Origin: Elysia marginata
Taxonomy: Eukaryota > Mollusca > Gastropoda > Plakobranchidae
Length of the DNA: 44,235 nucleotides
Assembly (NCBI GenBank): GCA_019649035.1
Contig: BMAT01007734.1
Span: 347,022-391,256 of the forward strand
Direction: 5' to 3'
Below the pieces are notes generated by a model. That model worked only from the letters and a program-made list of their open reading frames with translations. It was not told where the DNA came from and made no database searches. Positions 1 through 10,423 of this stretch are shown here, one piece after another. A program made the translations under genes and the position numbers. How positions within the stretch are numbered: position 1 is the first letter of the stretch; each line of letters starts with the position of its first letter.

Positions 1-391
1 AGTTTCATTAAAACTAATTATTTGAATGGTCTCCCAGATTTAGCATGAAATACCAAAATTAGATTAGTTATGTGCTGCAATTAACAAAAATGTCAAGCTT
101 ATAACGATTTGTACGCTTTATGTATTTGCACAAAAAACGCAGCAATATGAAATGTGTAATACAGTCCTGCTTAGACAGTATGATAAAGTAATTCAGAAAG
201 ACTTCGAAATGAGAGATGCGTGTGGAATAAGTACAATTGTATTTAAGTTTTTTACACAAAAAGCATAATGAGAAAGAGGAGGAGAAATAATTTTTAAAAA
301 AGAAAAAAATACGGCAGAAACAGGTAGGTGGATAGGTAAGACAGGAACACAAGAAGCGATTAATGTAGAGCCAGAGAAAAAAAAGATATAG
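1..391. other. AT-rich sequence upstream of the first exon
   Basis: I see no convincing coding sequence here. An in-frame stop at 389-391 closes the reading frame of the following exon. A pyrimidine-rich stretch (about 410-428) ending in TTTAG at 429 is a plausible splice acceptor just after this stretch. If the downstream exon is terminal, this is the end of an intron of a gene that begins outside the window. Confidence 0.5.
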
Positions 392-429
392 ATTATTCTT
401 TTTAAGCTTGCTTTTTTTCTACATTTAGA

Positions 430-1450
430 TCAAATTAATGCATTGACTATAAACATCTTCCACCAGGCATGGCGACAAGAAATCCCGGGCGTCGACGGGC
501 CGATAACTTCAACACGCGACAGTTCGGTCGTCCCCGGCCCCGGCATGACGTCAGCAGCCACAGCGAACGGACCTGGAGAGATTCCACTCAGGCCAAGACT
601 CATGAGGAACGGAGCACTGGGCTCCCGGCCTGGGCGCTCTTCCGTCGAGCCAGGACTTACTTCCAGTGAGGGCTTTTACAACGTTAACAACACCAACAAC
701 GTTCGCCCTGTGACCATGTACCCATTTTTCTACCCGAGCATGCCTGGCCAGCAGCTGCCACCCGACTTCTGGATGGTTGGAGCCCCAACAAGTTCCAGAA
801 CCAGCGGCTTTCCCATCTCACCGTCTCCTTTTATGTCCATCGACGGCAGGACAATGACCATCACACCTCGATTCTCTCCCACGAATGTTTCACTCGGAGC
901 AGCACCCATCCAGCGGACATCTGGAGCCACAGTTAAACTGGTTCCTCTGCCCACAGGGGAAAAGGACCTCATCATATCAGGGTGGACCCCGCCTCCTGCT
1001 GCTGCCAGCAATAGGCTGCCCAGTATGGAGGAGGAGGATCCAACGCTCAAACACTGTCTATCAGGTCACGCCCAGGTACCAACTGGTAACACTAACAGTC
1101 CATCTGAGATCACTGAAGGCACAAAGGAGATTGACAAGCAGAATGAAGCTGAAAAGGACGACGCAGAAAATAAAGAAGAAGCAAAGCAAATTAATAAGCC
1201 CAAAGATGCAGAGGTAGAGAAAAAGGGATGTGAAAAGGTTGAAGGCGATCAAATTTTAACAGGTGAAGTCACTGAGACAGGAAAAAGGGAGGAAGAAACA
1301 CCTAAAGCAGACATCCGGGAAGATGGCGACAAGAAAGAATCCGAGATTGAAGACAAAGAAGGTCTGACTGCTGATGTAGAAAACGACGAAGCCCCTTTAA
1401 ATGAAGATAAAGAAAGGCATCAGGAGAAGATCGAAGAGCCAGAAAACTGA
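430..1450 (+). CDS. Probable terminal exon of an unidentified protein with an acidic, low-complexity C-terminus
   Basis: The frame is open from 392 to a TGA at 1448-1450 and is clearly richer in GC than its surroundings. Two acceptors are possible: a TTTAG at 429 behind a good pyrimidine tract, or a CCACCAG at 468. The first in-frame ATG is at 545 (product begins MTSAATANG), so an internal start cannot be excluded. The first half is rich in Pro, Ser, Thr and Gly and includes the segment MYPFFYPSMPG. The last ~130 residues are almost entirely Glu, Lys and Asp, probably disordered. I see no signal peptide, membrane segment or known catalytic motif. From about 470 to 669 a second frame is also open, starting at an ATG at 469 (MATRNPGRRR); it then stops. 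I do not recognise the family. The coding call rests on length, composition and the abrupt change to AT-rich sequence after the stop. Confidence 0.6.
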
Positions 1451-2362
1451 CATGTTGCCATGATATGAGGAAGGAAGTTTCGGTTCACAGTAACCGATAT
1501 TCATAACTGCCTCAGAGATCATTAGATCACAAAGCGTGTGCTCACTTTACGCCAAGTCATAGGTATATTATTATTATTTATTGTAACATAGCCTATGTTT
1601 TTTGTTTTTTGCTGTTTTTTTTTGGTTTTCCTTTGAGGTTTTTGTTAACTGATGTCATGCTATATTTAAGACCAGCTTTAATTAACATGAAAATAACTAA
1701 CGTCTTGCTCGTTAATTCATTGGCACTAACAGACTTCGTGGTAATTATGAGGCAAATGTAAATACCGTCTTTAGTGGGTAAACATCACTATCAATGTAAC
1801 ATTTCACTTATTTCAAAGCTGAACACAGCGATGGTTTTTACATCTATTGAAAAAAGGATCCCACAGCACTGTGGTCCTTCTTGCGCTATCAGGAGAACCC
1901 CCAAAATTTTAACTTGTGCATGGAAGAGTAAAATCAGGAAAATGATAATTATTAAAAAAAAACCTCGCTTGCTTTTGGGACTGTTCATTTTTTCTATCTC
2001 TCCTCTCCTACAACCCTTAGAAAATGTTGACTGTAAAAGATTTGTCTATTCTCTAAGATTGTGCTATTTATCTCTCAGAGGAAAAAACTTTACATGACCT
2101 TGTGAGGAAAAAATGCAAATTGTGATAACTGGTCAAGAATGTTTCTTTAACATGAGTTATTACTACTTAAAATTTTTTTTTAGACGAAAAGAAAAGTATA
2201 TAATTGTATTATGGTCTTAGATTAGAAACAGTTATATTATTCACCATCTCAGTTACTAAATATTCCTTCGATGGAAAATTGTATTAACAGTAATGAGTTT
2301 AATTGGTAATATATTCTTTTATGAACAACTATTTATTCAATAAATATTTTCTACCATCTGAA
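1451..2362 (+). other. Probable 3' UTR with polyadenylation signal
   Basis: This is AT-rich sequence after the stop at 1450, with T-runs at 1600-1630 and no credible ORF. A canonical AATAAA at 2339-2344 is the first strong plus-strand polyadenylation signal downstream of the stop, giving a 3' UTR of about 0.9 kb. The assignment is inferred from position only. Confidence 0.45.
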
Positions 2363-2806
2363 TGATGTATCAAAAACAGTCTTGTTGGCCTACATATTTA
2401 AACGCGTGAGAGTGTTTGAGTTGGTTATCCTAAAATTTATTAGCTATTGTTTAAAAATATTTTAATGTCCTGCCACACCAGAAAAGAAAAGATCCCATAA
2501 AACGCATAGTTTTACGAAGAATTGCGTTACAATTTATGAAGTTGGGAATTATGATCTGGAGAAAACAGATACTGTTCTCACCTTTTACACTGTCAAGTAA
2601 ATCCAAAAGTTAAAAGATGTATTTATCTTAAGGTAATTGGTTATTTTATTACTACTTCGTGAAAAGTTATGTGATCAGCCTTTCATTTAATTATGGTGTC
2701 ATCGAATATTTTAATCTTTCTGACACTAGGTTAAAAAAATAACGGATCTGTCGTTGCATAAAGAAATGAACTTAAACGAACACTGGCGTTGACTGTGAGA
2801 CTCACT
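2363..2806. other. Intergenic, nothing recognised
   Basis: This is AT-rich sequence with no ORF, repeat array or RNA fold that I can support. Confidence 0.4.
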
Positions 2807-3281
2807 TTAGTTGTGCGCAATCCATTTAGCCTCTGCATTATGTGACGAGTCATCATCTCTATTTATGACAGTGTATGGTTTATTTGGTTTTTGTCTTTCA
2901 CTGGCATGCCAGTGTTTGTCCGAAACTTTGCGACGACTACGTTGCTTTTCTCGACATGCGGCTTTTTCTGCTTCACTAGCTTTTTCATCTAGACGTGGGC
3001 ATTTTTCCCAACGGATCGGTCTCTGATTTGTCTGCATCTCTGTAGTCTTCTTAATAGCGTACTTTTGAGCGATTGGATCTGAGGTAGAGAATTTGCTTCT
3101 AATAGCCATGCGATGGTCCTTTTTTATGCCATGCTTCTAGGGAATTTTTTTGTGTGTGTTTGGCCTGCTTTGACCATAGTACACTTGTGCTGTTTTCGTA
3201 GTATGCTGTTTTTATTCTATTCCAGATAGTATTGGCGTCCTGTTTCCGGATGTGTGTGGTTTTCAAGATCTGACAAGACAT
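2807..3281 (-). pseudogene. Frameshifted coding remnant of unknown origin
   Basis: Two minus-strand frames are open back to back: 3281-3099 (60 codons) and 3109-2807 (100 codons). They meet at a run of six A residues on the minus strand near 3115-3122. A one-base shift there would join ...LEAWHKK to DHRMAIRSKF, so this looks like one coding sequence broken by slippage. The downstream part is strongly basic and acidic (EAEKAACREKQRSRRK) and ends at a stop. No family is recognised. It lies among transposon remnants, so decayed transposon protein is the likeliest source, but this is inference. Confidence 0.35.
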
Positions 3282-3683
3282 CGAACCTATTTATTTTTCA
3301 ATTGACACTGTTAGATTGATCACTGAAATCTGAATCTAGGTTCTAGATATAGATCTAACGGCAGGATTTCCCAGCTGGGGTGCCACTATTTATTGAAGTT
3401 AGATAATGCTCCTCATTACCCTTTTATTTGTCGGTAATGTTTTTATGATAAACGACGAGACGTCTTATTTTTTAACAGAACCCCTCATTTCTCAAATATC
3501 AGATGGGATTTGTTATCATAAAGTTTAGGCTTACCTAGAGTCGAACCGTTTTGTGGAAATCTTTTCAATCTATATATGACCTAGTTATAGCCTTAATTTT
3601 TATTTGTTTCTAAAAACAATTAGCTAAACGAAATTCATGATACATACTAGCCTTTGCATGTGCAAAATGCAGACGATTTAATA
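3282..3683. other. Intergenic, nothing recognised
   Basis: AT-rich. It contains one cluster of overlapping TCTAGAT-type motifs (3328-3359) that recurs elsewhere in the window. No gene is seen. Confidence 0.4.
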
Positions 3684-5760
3684 GAAATAATAAATGTTTA
3701 TTTATATACCAGCCTTTTCTTTAAATCAAGTTCAAGGCGCTTTACAATAAGTGAAAATACATATATCGATAAGAGAACAAAAAAATTATATAAAATATGA
3801 CATAGATCAGTATGACTGCACATAAGTAAAAGAACATGGTAAAATTAGGATCTCTAATACTAAAAATTATAAATGCTTTATACATACATATAAATAAAAT
3901 GTAAGCCTATATATTCTAAAAAATCTCATTTTTCAAAATAAAAAGCCTTGTGTCTAAAAGTATTCATTAAAGTCACTGATACATCAAAAAATAAATGCTT
4001 GCTTAAATAGATGTGTCTTTAAATTTGCTTTAAATGATGACATAAAATCAACATTTTTTACATCTTCAGGTAAAGTATTCCAAATGATGGCAGACTGAAA
4101 GGAAAATGTGCGCTCACCACAATTCTTTTACTTTTGTCTAGGCTTTAGTAACAGACTTTTGGTCACAGACCTAAGTTGTCGAGTTGGAAATATGGTCTCA
4201 CAAATTGTGTTAAATAGTTTGGAAATGATGGATCATGTATGGATTGATAAGCCAGGGTAGCTATCTTATACTCTACCCGAAATTTGATGGGGAGCCAATG
4301 CAGATCAATAACAAGGAGGGTAACGTGGTCTGTCTTTGTTGCTTTCATGATTAATTTGGCAGCATGGTTTTGAATTTGTTGCAGTTTGTACAATTTGTTA
4401 TCCGGTAGGCCTGCGTACAAAGAGTTGCAATAGTCAAGTCTGGACAATACAAACGAGCAGACAAACTTTGTAACAGCTTCTTTAGAAAGATACTTTCTGA
4501 TGTGTGATATCTTTCTCAATTCATTATAACCTATTCGTCTGGTATGTGAAATGTATTCATTCATATGTAAGTTAGAATCAACGAAAACGCCCATGTTCTT
4601 TACTTTGCTGCTTATCATTAATTCCTGATTGTTCAAACTCACCGTTTGAATTTCAATGTTGCGCAGTTTGGATTTTGTGCCTATTATAATAATGTCAGTT
4701 TTTTCTTCATTTAATTTCAACTTATTGGCAGCCATCCACTTGGAAACATCTATCACTCACTCATTCAGCGCTTGTATAACAACACTAACATCATTTACTT
4801 CAGTCGAACGATACAGTTGAGAATCATCTGCACAAATGTGGTAACTAAAACCATGGGTGTCAAAAATATCAGTAAAAGGTACAAATGAGAACAACATTAG
4901 GTCCTAACACAGAGCCCTGGGGAACCCCATATCGCATAGTAACAGGGGACGACCTGTACTGTCCTGTCACAACTGTCTGCTGTCGGTTTGTCAAGTATGA
5001 TTCAAATCAAGTGAGGGCACTTTCTCTTATTCCAAATGACATTTGCGATCTCCGTTTTGAAATATAATGATCAATCGTGTCAAACGCTGCAGATAAACCT
5101 AGTAGGGCGATGATTGATACTTTGCCATTGTCCACTGACTGAAGAATGTCTGAACTTACCGTCAGAAGGGCAGTCTTTGTACTGTGTTTAGATTCATATG
5201 CAGACTGGTACCTTTCTTTCAGAGAATGTTTTACTAAGTGATGGTCAAGTTGAATTAGAACAACCTTTTCTAAAATCTTAGAAACAAAAAGTAGGTTTAA
5301 AAAGTTGTCTGTAATTTTTAGCACGTTCTGATCAAGGTTGCTCATTTTCAAAATAGGTTTGACATTTGCCCTTCTGAAAGCATGTGGATACCGGAACCTC
5401 GCCAGTTTCTAAAGATTTGTTTATGACACGTTTTACATATGGTAGGATAATATCTAAGCACTCAATGAAAAGATGAGCTGGCAAGGGATCTAATTCACAA
5501 AACTTTTTGGGTGATTTCATAATTATGTTCTTTACAGTTTCTTTTGTTACAGATTTTCAACGTCTTGTGTCTCTCTATAAAGAAGTCATCACAACCGAAG
5601 ACAAATTTGAGCTCGCACTAATCACTGGATCTTTTTCTCACGTCCTTGGTTTAACCAAACCTCTTGCAACAAGACAGCCTTGTTCTGGAAACAGTACTAC
5701 CATTACTTTATTAACAAAACCATCCTTCGCTTTTTGTGTGGTCTCTTTTAAATGAATGAT
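3684..5760 (-). mobile_element. 5'-truncated, decayed CR1/L2-like (Jockey superfamily) LINE
   Basis: Minus-strand frames read in order through a LINE reverse transcriptase. The order is SVTKETVKNIIMKSPKKFC and LDPLPAHLF (5450-5570), VSKILEKVV (5260-5290), YQSAYESKHSTKTALL (5170-5220), LSAAFDTIDH (5065-5105), YGVPQGSVLGP (4905-4945), the active-site segment CADDSQLYRS (4805-4840), NKLKLNEEKT (4690-4725) and LSRLDYCNSLYAGL. A final frame carries SAIIWNTLPEDVKN and SFKANLKTHLFKQ (about 4015-4110). The 3' UTR ends with a GTAAAGCGCCTTGA motif (3735-3750, minus) and a TATAAATAAA...TTATT tail at 3684-3710, typical of these LINE tails. Frameshifts and stops are frequent, for example between GSVLGP and the CADD box, so the copy is dead. 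The endonuclease is absent. Superfamily is judged from motif style only. Confidence 0.85.
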
Positions 5761-6079
5761 TGAATTTGTTCACCACAAGATAGAAAAAACATCTGAAGCA
5801 ATAAAATATGGCAAGCTAGATATATCTGCCGAGCTACTATTCAAAACTGTTGGGTCGGTTGCGAGTTTGGTGTCACCGTCCTTCAGTTTATCTGCAATTA
5901 CATCTTGTTTGTCCTTTGCTTATCCATCCGGGTTCTAAATTCAGAAACTTTGCTTTGGCGCATAGATCAGCTAATTCCTTTTTTTTATTCCAGCAACAAC
6001 AGCACCTTTTTGCAGCTATTGAAATTTTTGTATAAACGCTCGTTTTCTTTCCCGGAGCAGAATTTTTGGCAGAAAATCA

Positions 6080-6640
6080 ACGGGCATAACTCTCGCTAAT
6101 TGTTTTGAAGAACATAGTCTATAATAGAAAGAATGACATCTTAACTTTGGTGTTGTTAAATTTGTCCACATCGATTCTCCCGATCGCAGTATTCGGGCGA
6201 TGATTTTCTTAAGTTTTATATAATATGAGATGTCTCTAAGAGATGGTCGTTGCCTACATCGACCCTCTCTTTGCCTGCACATTGAGCAGGGAGCGACACC
6301 ATGTGCTTTTGATGGTCAAGTGGTCTATCTGATTCTTGACACGAACGTTTGGGGAGAACCATGTGAGCTAGTGTATGGCTTGGTGTCTTAAAAAGGTGCG
6401 CTCACTGACAAGGTCATTATCCGTACAAAACTCCATCAGACGCTAGCCACAGTCGTCAAATCCCATGAAGTGTAGCAGACCAAAGTTACCATCTCTAACC
6501 TCAGCGTTAAAGTCACCCATCACTATAGTGCGTTTTCGGTCCGCCATATGCAACGGCCGTTTTGCCACCGTTTGCCGCGTGAGGTGATATCGAGCTCGGA
6601 CTGCAGCTGTTCATTGAACAAATTAATCTTTTTTCCCTTC
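6080..6640 (-). mobile_element. Decayed RTE-like LINE endonuclease (AP-endonuclease fold) fragment
   Basis: The minus strand encodes IVMGDFNAEV (6495-6525), followed by RLMEFCTDNDLVSERTF, TWFSPNVRVKNQIDHL and WCRSLLNVQAKRG with stop codons between them. GDFNA and NQIDH are signature segments of the exonuclease-endonuclease-phosphatase fold in non-LTR elements; database entries of this sort are often labelled craniofacial development protein 2-like. A shifted frame upstream (6580-6625) gives LFNEQLQSELDI, which belongs just N-terminal to it. Several stops and shifts make it non-functional. It has the same orientation as the neighbouring LINE but a different style of motif, so it is more likely a separate insertion than the missing 5' part. 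Confidence 0.75.
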
Positions 6641-8186
6641 ATCGTTACGATTAGTAGGAGCGTATTATTTTATAATTATCAGGTTGTTAAGTCGACCTTT
6701 CGGCATAACTCTCATGATCTCTCCATTCTACCAGGGTCTTTTCTAGTCCCTATTGAAAAATAATGGTTACTCTTTCTGTGTGTATGTTGTATGTCTGCCT
6801 AAATATAGGATTGCTTCTCACTTACTGGATCTGAATCTGTCTGTATATCTGTATCTCTGAATTTCAGATGTTACTGATTTATGCACATTTTTTGGTTTTA
6901 AACATTCTAACACTCGATTTAGTGGCTTCCTTTTGGTTTTCATCACTCTCCATTCATAGAAGCATCGTGAGGTAGCTCTGGCAGTCCATTACTCACAATG
7001 GTACTTGGATTTATTTTCTTTGTTGCCGTTTCCCGAACGTAAGTCTTTTTTACAAGATAGGGTTGTTAGCCTTATGCACAATCTTGAAGAATTTTAATAG
7101 AATTTAGTCTGTGACACTGAGGCACTCAAGACATTTCACCACGGCAAACAAACAAACAAGCCTTGGAAAATCCTTTCCCTTTTTAATCCGTATAACACAA
7201 ATCAACTATGAAATAAACAAAAAGATCAATTACACGAGAACAAGATAAATTGTGGAACAGTCGATGAATGATCCTTGTTATAAAAGTAACAAAAAGTATA
7301 GAAAAGGTAAAGAAAACATTTTATTGTTTGAACAAAGAATAGGATAACCAAATATTCTTTAAAAGGCATTAAACAGCTTAAACATAAGTATTTTTTTTAC
7401 AGAGAACCTAAGCTGAAACTTAAACTGTTCCATATTGTTCTACAAAATAAAACGAATGTTATTAAAATGTTGATGAAAAGACTGCCATATAAAAAGCATA
7501 GGGTTTCAATGCTATATAGGAGCTTGTAGGTATACTGTTATAAATTTAAATTCAACTTCAATATACTTGCTGCCTTAAGTGAACAAAAGCAAATGAAAAA
7601 AATTCGAATCATTCCAGGGTCACAACATACATGTATGAGCATTCAAAAAAAAACAAAGTTCAAGTGTTTCATTTTATGGGTCTATCAATATATCAGACCG
7701 AGTGGTGAATGATTTGATTAATTTTGAAGGATAACCACATATATGAAAATATTCTTTTAATTAACCAATACATACTTAATATTTCGGGTACAACTTTGAA
7801 GGTCTTAACTGCTTCCGAGAAAATGAAAAAGAAAATAAAGAAATAAGAAGAAAAGAACATAAAAATCTATAAAAATCATAGATTCACCAATTATGTAATC
7901 GTAATAGTTTTCAATGTTTTATCCCCTGGCTACTGTATCGTCATGATAAACCAGCTTCACGAAGAACACCGAATCAGAAACAATACCAGACGGGTATCGA
8001 GGTTTTCAGACTACCTTCACGTCACCATTGGTGGTTTTCTCGGACTTGAAGTGTCAAGACCGATCAGGAAAACAACCACTCAGGACGGGAAAATTGTCGA
8101 TCGAGTGCCATAACAAATTAGGCAGAAACTATGGCATAGCTTGAGTATAACCATATTTTATTGTCTTCTTTGCTTTCCTGTTTTGA
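6641..8186. other. Intergenic, nothing recognised
   Basis: This is 1.5 kb of AT-rich sequence without credible ORFs, arrays or transposon ends. Confidence 0.4.
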
Positions 8187-8207
8187 TTATATATATATAT
8201 ATATATA
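8187..8207. repeat. (TA)n microsatellite
   Basis: A run of about ten TA dinucleotides. A similar run at 8759-8777 lies on the other side of the Penelope-like fragment, so TA-rich DNA brackets the insertion. Confidence 0.9.
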
Positions 8208-8296
8208 CTGTATGTTTTAGGTTAAAATAACATAATTTGTAGAGTGCTCTACTTTAGGAGCATTATAATTGTCATATTACCTAAATTTTGTACATC

Positions 8297-8341
8297 GCCA
8301 TTACTTCAAAGTTTCGGGCAGCTCTGCCCTCATCAGATAGC
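8297..8341 (-). ncRNA. Type I hammerhead ribozyme (left arm, inverted copy)
   Basis: This is the same fold on the minus strand. The CTGATGA core is at 8336-8330, and the same GGGCA/TGCCC stem II and ACTT/AAGT stem III follow. Stem I has GCTAT (8341-8337) against ATGGC (8301-8297). The one difference from the right copy is a C-to-T change in stem I, which turns a C-G pair into a U-G wobble, so the helix is kept. Cleavage is predicted between 8302 and 8301 of a minus-strand transcript. Confidence 0.8.
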
Positions 8342-8684
8342 TGAATTGGTCTGTGTTGGCTGGCTGGGGTGCGTTCGATAGCCAGAGCTTTCTTCGATGC
8401 GCACAATGCGAAAAAATCTCCTTCCGCTTCTTGCAGCCTTAGTGAACACATCTGGGCCCTAAAAGACAAAAACATAGATTACAAAATAGAATGGCAGATA
8501 CTTAAAAAGACTAGACCGTATATGCCAGGGAAAAAGACTTGCCCGCTCTGCCTAGAAGAAAAACTTGCTATACTAAGAAAAAGAGGTTCCTTGAATGTGC
8601 GGAAGGAGATTTTTTCGCATTGTGCGCATCGAAGAAAGTTCTGGCTATCGAACGCACCCCAGCCAGCCAACACAGACCAATTCA

Positions 8685-8729
8685 GCCATCTGATGAGGGC
8701 AGAGCTGCCCGAAACTTTGAAGTAATGGC
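8685..8729 (+). ncRNA. Type I hammerhead ribozyme (right arm)
   Basis: All core elements of the hammerhead are present in order. Stem I is GCCAT (8685-8689) paired with ATGGC (8725-8729). The CTGATGA core is at 8690-8696. Stem II is GGGCA/TGCCC (8697-8701 with 8706-8710), five perfect pairs closing a GAGC loop. GAA is at 8711-8713. Stem III is ACTT/AAGT (8714-8717 with 8720-8723), closing a 2-nt TG loop. The residue before the scissile bond is A8724, so cleavage is predicted between 8724 and 8725. A very short stem III and open stem I match the minimal type I form known from Penelope-like elements. Activity is not shown; the fold is directly readable. Confidence 0.85.
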
Positions 8730-8758
8730 GATGTACAAAATTTAGGTAATATGACAAT

Positions 8759-8777
8759 TATATATATATATATATAT
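8759..8777. repeat. (TA)n microsatellite at the element end
   Basis: A TA run directly continuing from the right end of the Penelope-like arm, followed by a G-rich stretch. Confidence 0.85.
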
Positions 8778-10352
8778 TTGGGGAGGGGGGGGTAATGAGT
8801 ATTTTTTAAGAAAGTGTAGATTATTATCGCTTCTATATCTTTAAAAAGTTCACGTTATTTAACATTTTATACTTTATTTTGCGGTTGTCTTTTTTTTCTT
8901 GGGTTTCAAGCTTGCAGTCTTCATGTTATTACAATTCAGCTGTTAAGTACATATATCAGGGCTTAAGGTGGCGCAGATTTCTGTATACTGACATAGTGGT
9001 TTGTACTTCAACTACAGAATAACAAGCCGCACTTTGGATACTTACTTCAAATTTACGCAGATGTTCATACATACAGACATATTTCCACACAATCAAAGGG
9101 TACAAAGATAAATATGTCTGTATCACCTAAGAATAAAAGAAACATAGTGGTGTCTCTTCTGACCTTAAAGGTCTTTTTAAATGGAAAACCATTACATGCG
9201 TTTATTTCAGCTTTTGATAAACGCGTTAAATTGAATCTCCGTCTTTTAAATGCAACTGTTGGTCAAAACAATTATGCATTAGATTGAAAGAAGCCTGTCA
9301 TGATGTAAGGGAAATGAACAAGAGAGTTACATACTATTTTAATGTTACAAAATGTCCCAAATGAACTCGTTTTGCGATACTGCTAAAATTTGTTCAAAAC
9401 GACGAAATGCCACCATAGAAAAATAGATGTCTGTTTTATCAGAGCTACGGATTGTATCCTCAATAACTTTCGAAAGAAAAAAATTAATACCAACATGTAC
9501 GTTTAGAAATCACAAATTTTATGATTCTCTTTCTTTTGTTAAGATACATATGAAAATATTCATGAGATAAAAGAAGTTTTCAAAACATCAAAATACACAT
9601 TGTGACAGTGAGATCATTATATGGAAACAAGTAAATAAAAATAATTTGGTGTAATATAATCTTTAATCTGGCTTTCCAAAAACTTTAGGTATTTGAGAGT
9701 TTGAAAAAAATTATATATTGACTTGATTAAAAGCAAGGATTAAAGGCTGCTCTGCGCCGTTAGGTCGAATGCGTCGCTCTATAGTTTAACGTTTTCCCAG
9801 ACCTCAATGTTACCTACATAATGTGCAAATGTCGTTATCTGGGTCAAGTTAGCCTCAAAATTTTTAACTAACTGGCTTGTCATCCAGCTAACAAACCTAA
9901 TGTGTGATCAATAAATCATTGATCAATAAATCAATCTATGAATTAGTCAGTAAGCAAGTCAATCAATCAACTTAGTGAAACAACTCTTCTAGCACTTGCA
10001 ACAATGGCTGTGCAGTTATCAAAGGGCGAAAATATATGATATACTGGCATGTCTATACAAGTTTCTTCCCTTTGATATACCAGTTTAGACACGAGCTATG
10101 GGTTGTTTGCCTATTGCGCGATTTAGCGTTTGACTATCAAGATGGCGGACGCTTCCGTAAGTGTGGAGTAGGTTTGTTTTATACACTTAATAAGTCTTAC
10201 CTTAGGCGTATTAGATTGAGATTTGGAACGTTGCAATACTCTCGTTGAAATCTCAATTCTATTGTTAAAAGATAACACCACTTCTTTTGCTTTACAACCG
10301 CACTTTCTATATGAAACTCAAACCTTTCTTTACAAACTACAGATAAGAGCAA
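8778..10352. other. Intergenic, nothing recognised
   Basis: AT-rich, with short runs of near-repeats of ATCAATAAATCA (9905-9970). ORFs here are short and without recognisable motifs. Confidence 0.4.
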
Positions 10353-10423
10353 TAATGCCCAGTGGGTAGAGGATTGGTCTCGTAAATCAAGGGTTGGGAG
10401 TTCGATCTTCCCTTGTAGTTGGT
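10353..10423 (+). repeat. tRNA-Thr-like fragment, probably a SINE head
   Basis: A GTGGGTAGAGGATTGG A-box-like stretch and a GAGTTCGATCTTC B-box-like stretch are spaced as in a tRNA. Between them, TCTCGTAAATCA resembles the anticodon arm of a CGT threonine tRNA. The acceptor ends do not pair and the B box deviates from GGTTCGANTCC, so it is not a working tRNA gene. Confidence 0.5.

Larger units (their letters stand above)
8264..8762 (+). mobile_element. Penelope-like retroelement fragment in snap-back (inverted repeat) arrangement
   Basis: The right part (about 8428-8762, plus) encodes the C-terminal end of a Penelope-like ORF: SEHIWALKDKNIDYKIEW, then CPLCLEEKLAIL, then SLNVRKEIFSHCAH, ending at a TAA at 8723-8725. 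This combination (HIW-LKD, CxLCxxEK, LN-R-E, CxH) is the segment after the GIY-YIG endonuclease core in Penelope-like elements; the core and the reverse transcriptase are missing. The left part, 8264-8427, is an inverted copy of 8599-8762: 164 bp per arm, with only two mismatches seen by eye (in the AGATAGCTG and CCAGAGCTT segments). A unique spacer of 171 bp lies between. 5'-truncated copies joined to a partial inverted copy are a known outcome of Penelope-like retrotransposition. Each arm contains a hammerhead ribozyme. Confidence 0.85.

Noticed and set aside
885-1217. Alternative 110-codon ORF inside the first exon
   Set aside because: Shadow frame of the long exon, with biased residues and no independent start or splice support.
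1774-2097. 107-codon plus-strand ORF
   Set aside because: Lies in the presumed 3' UTR, AT-rich, with no domain and no splice signals.
10353-10423. Functional tRNA-Thr gene
   Set aside because: Acceptor stem ends do not pair and the T-arm consensus is imperfect, so it is better read as a SINE head or pseudogene.
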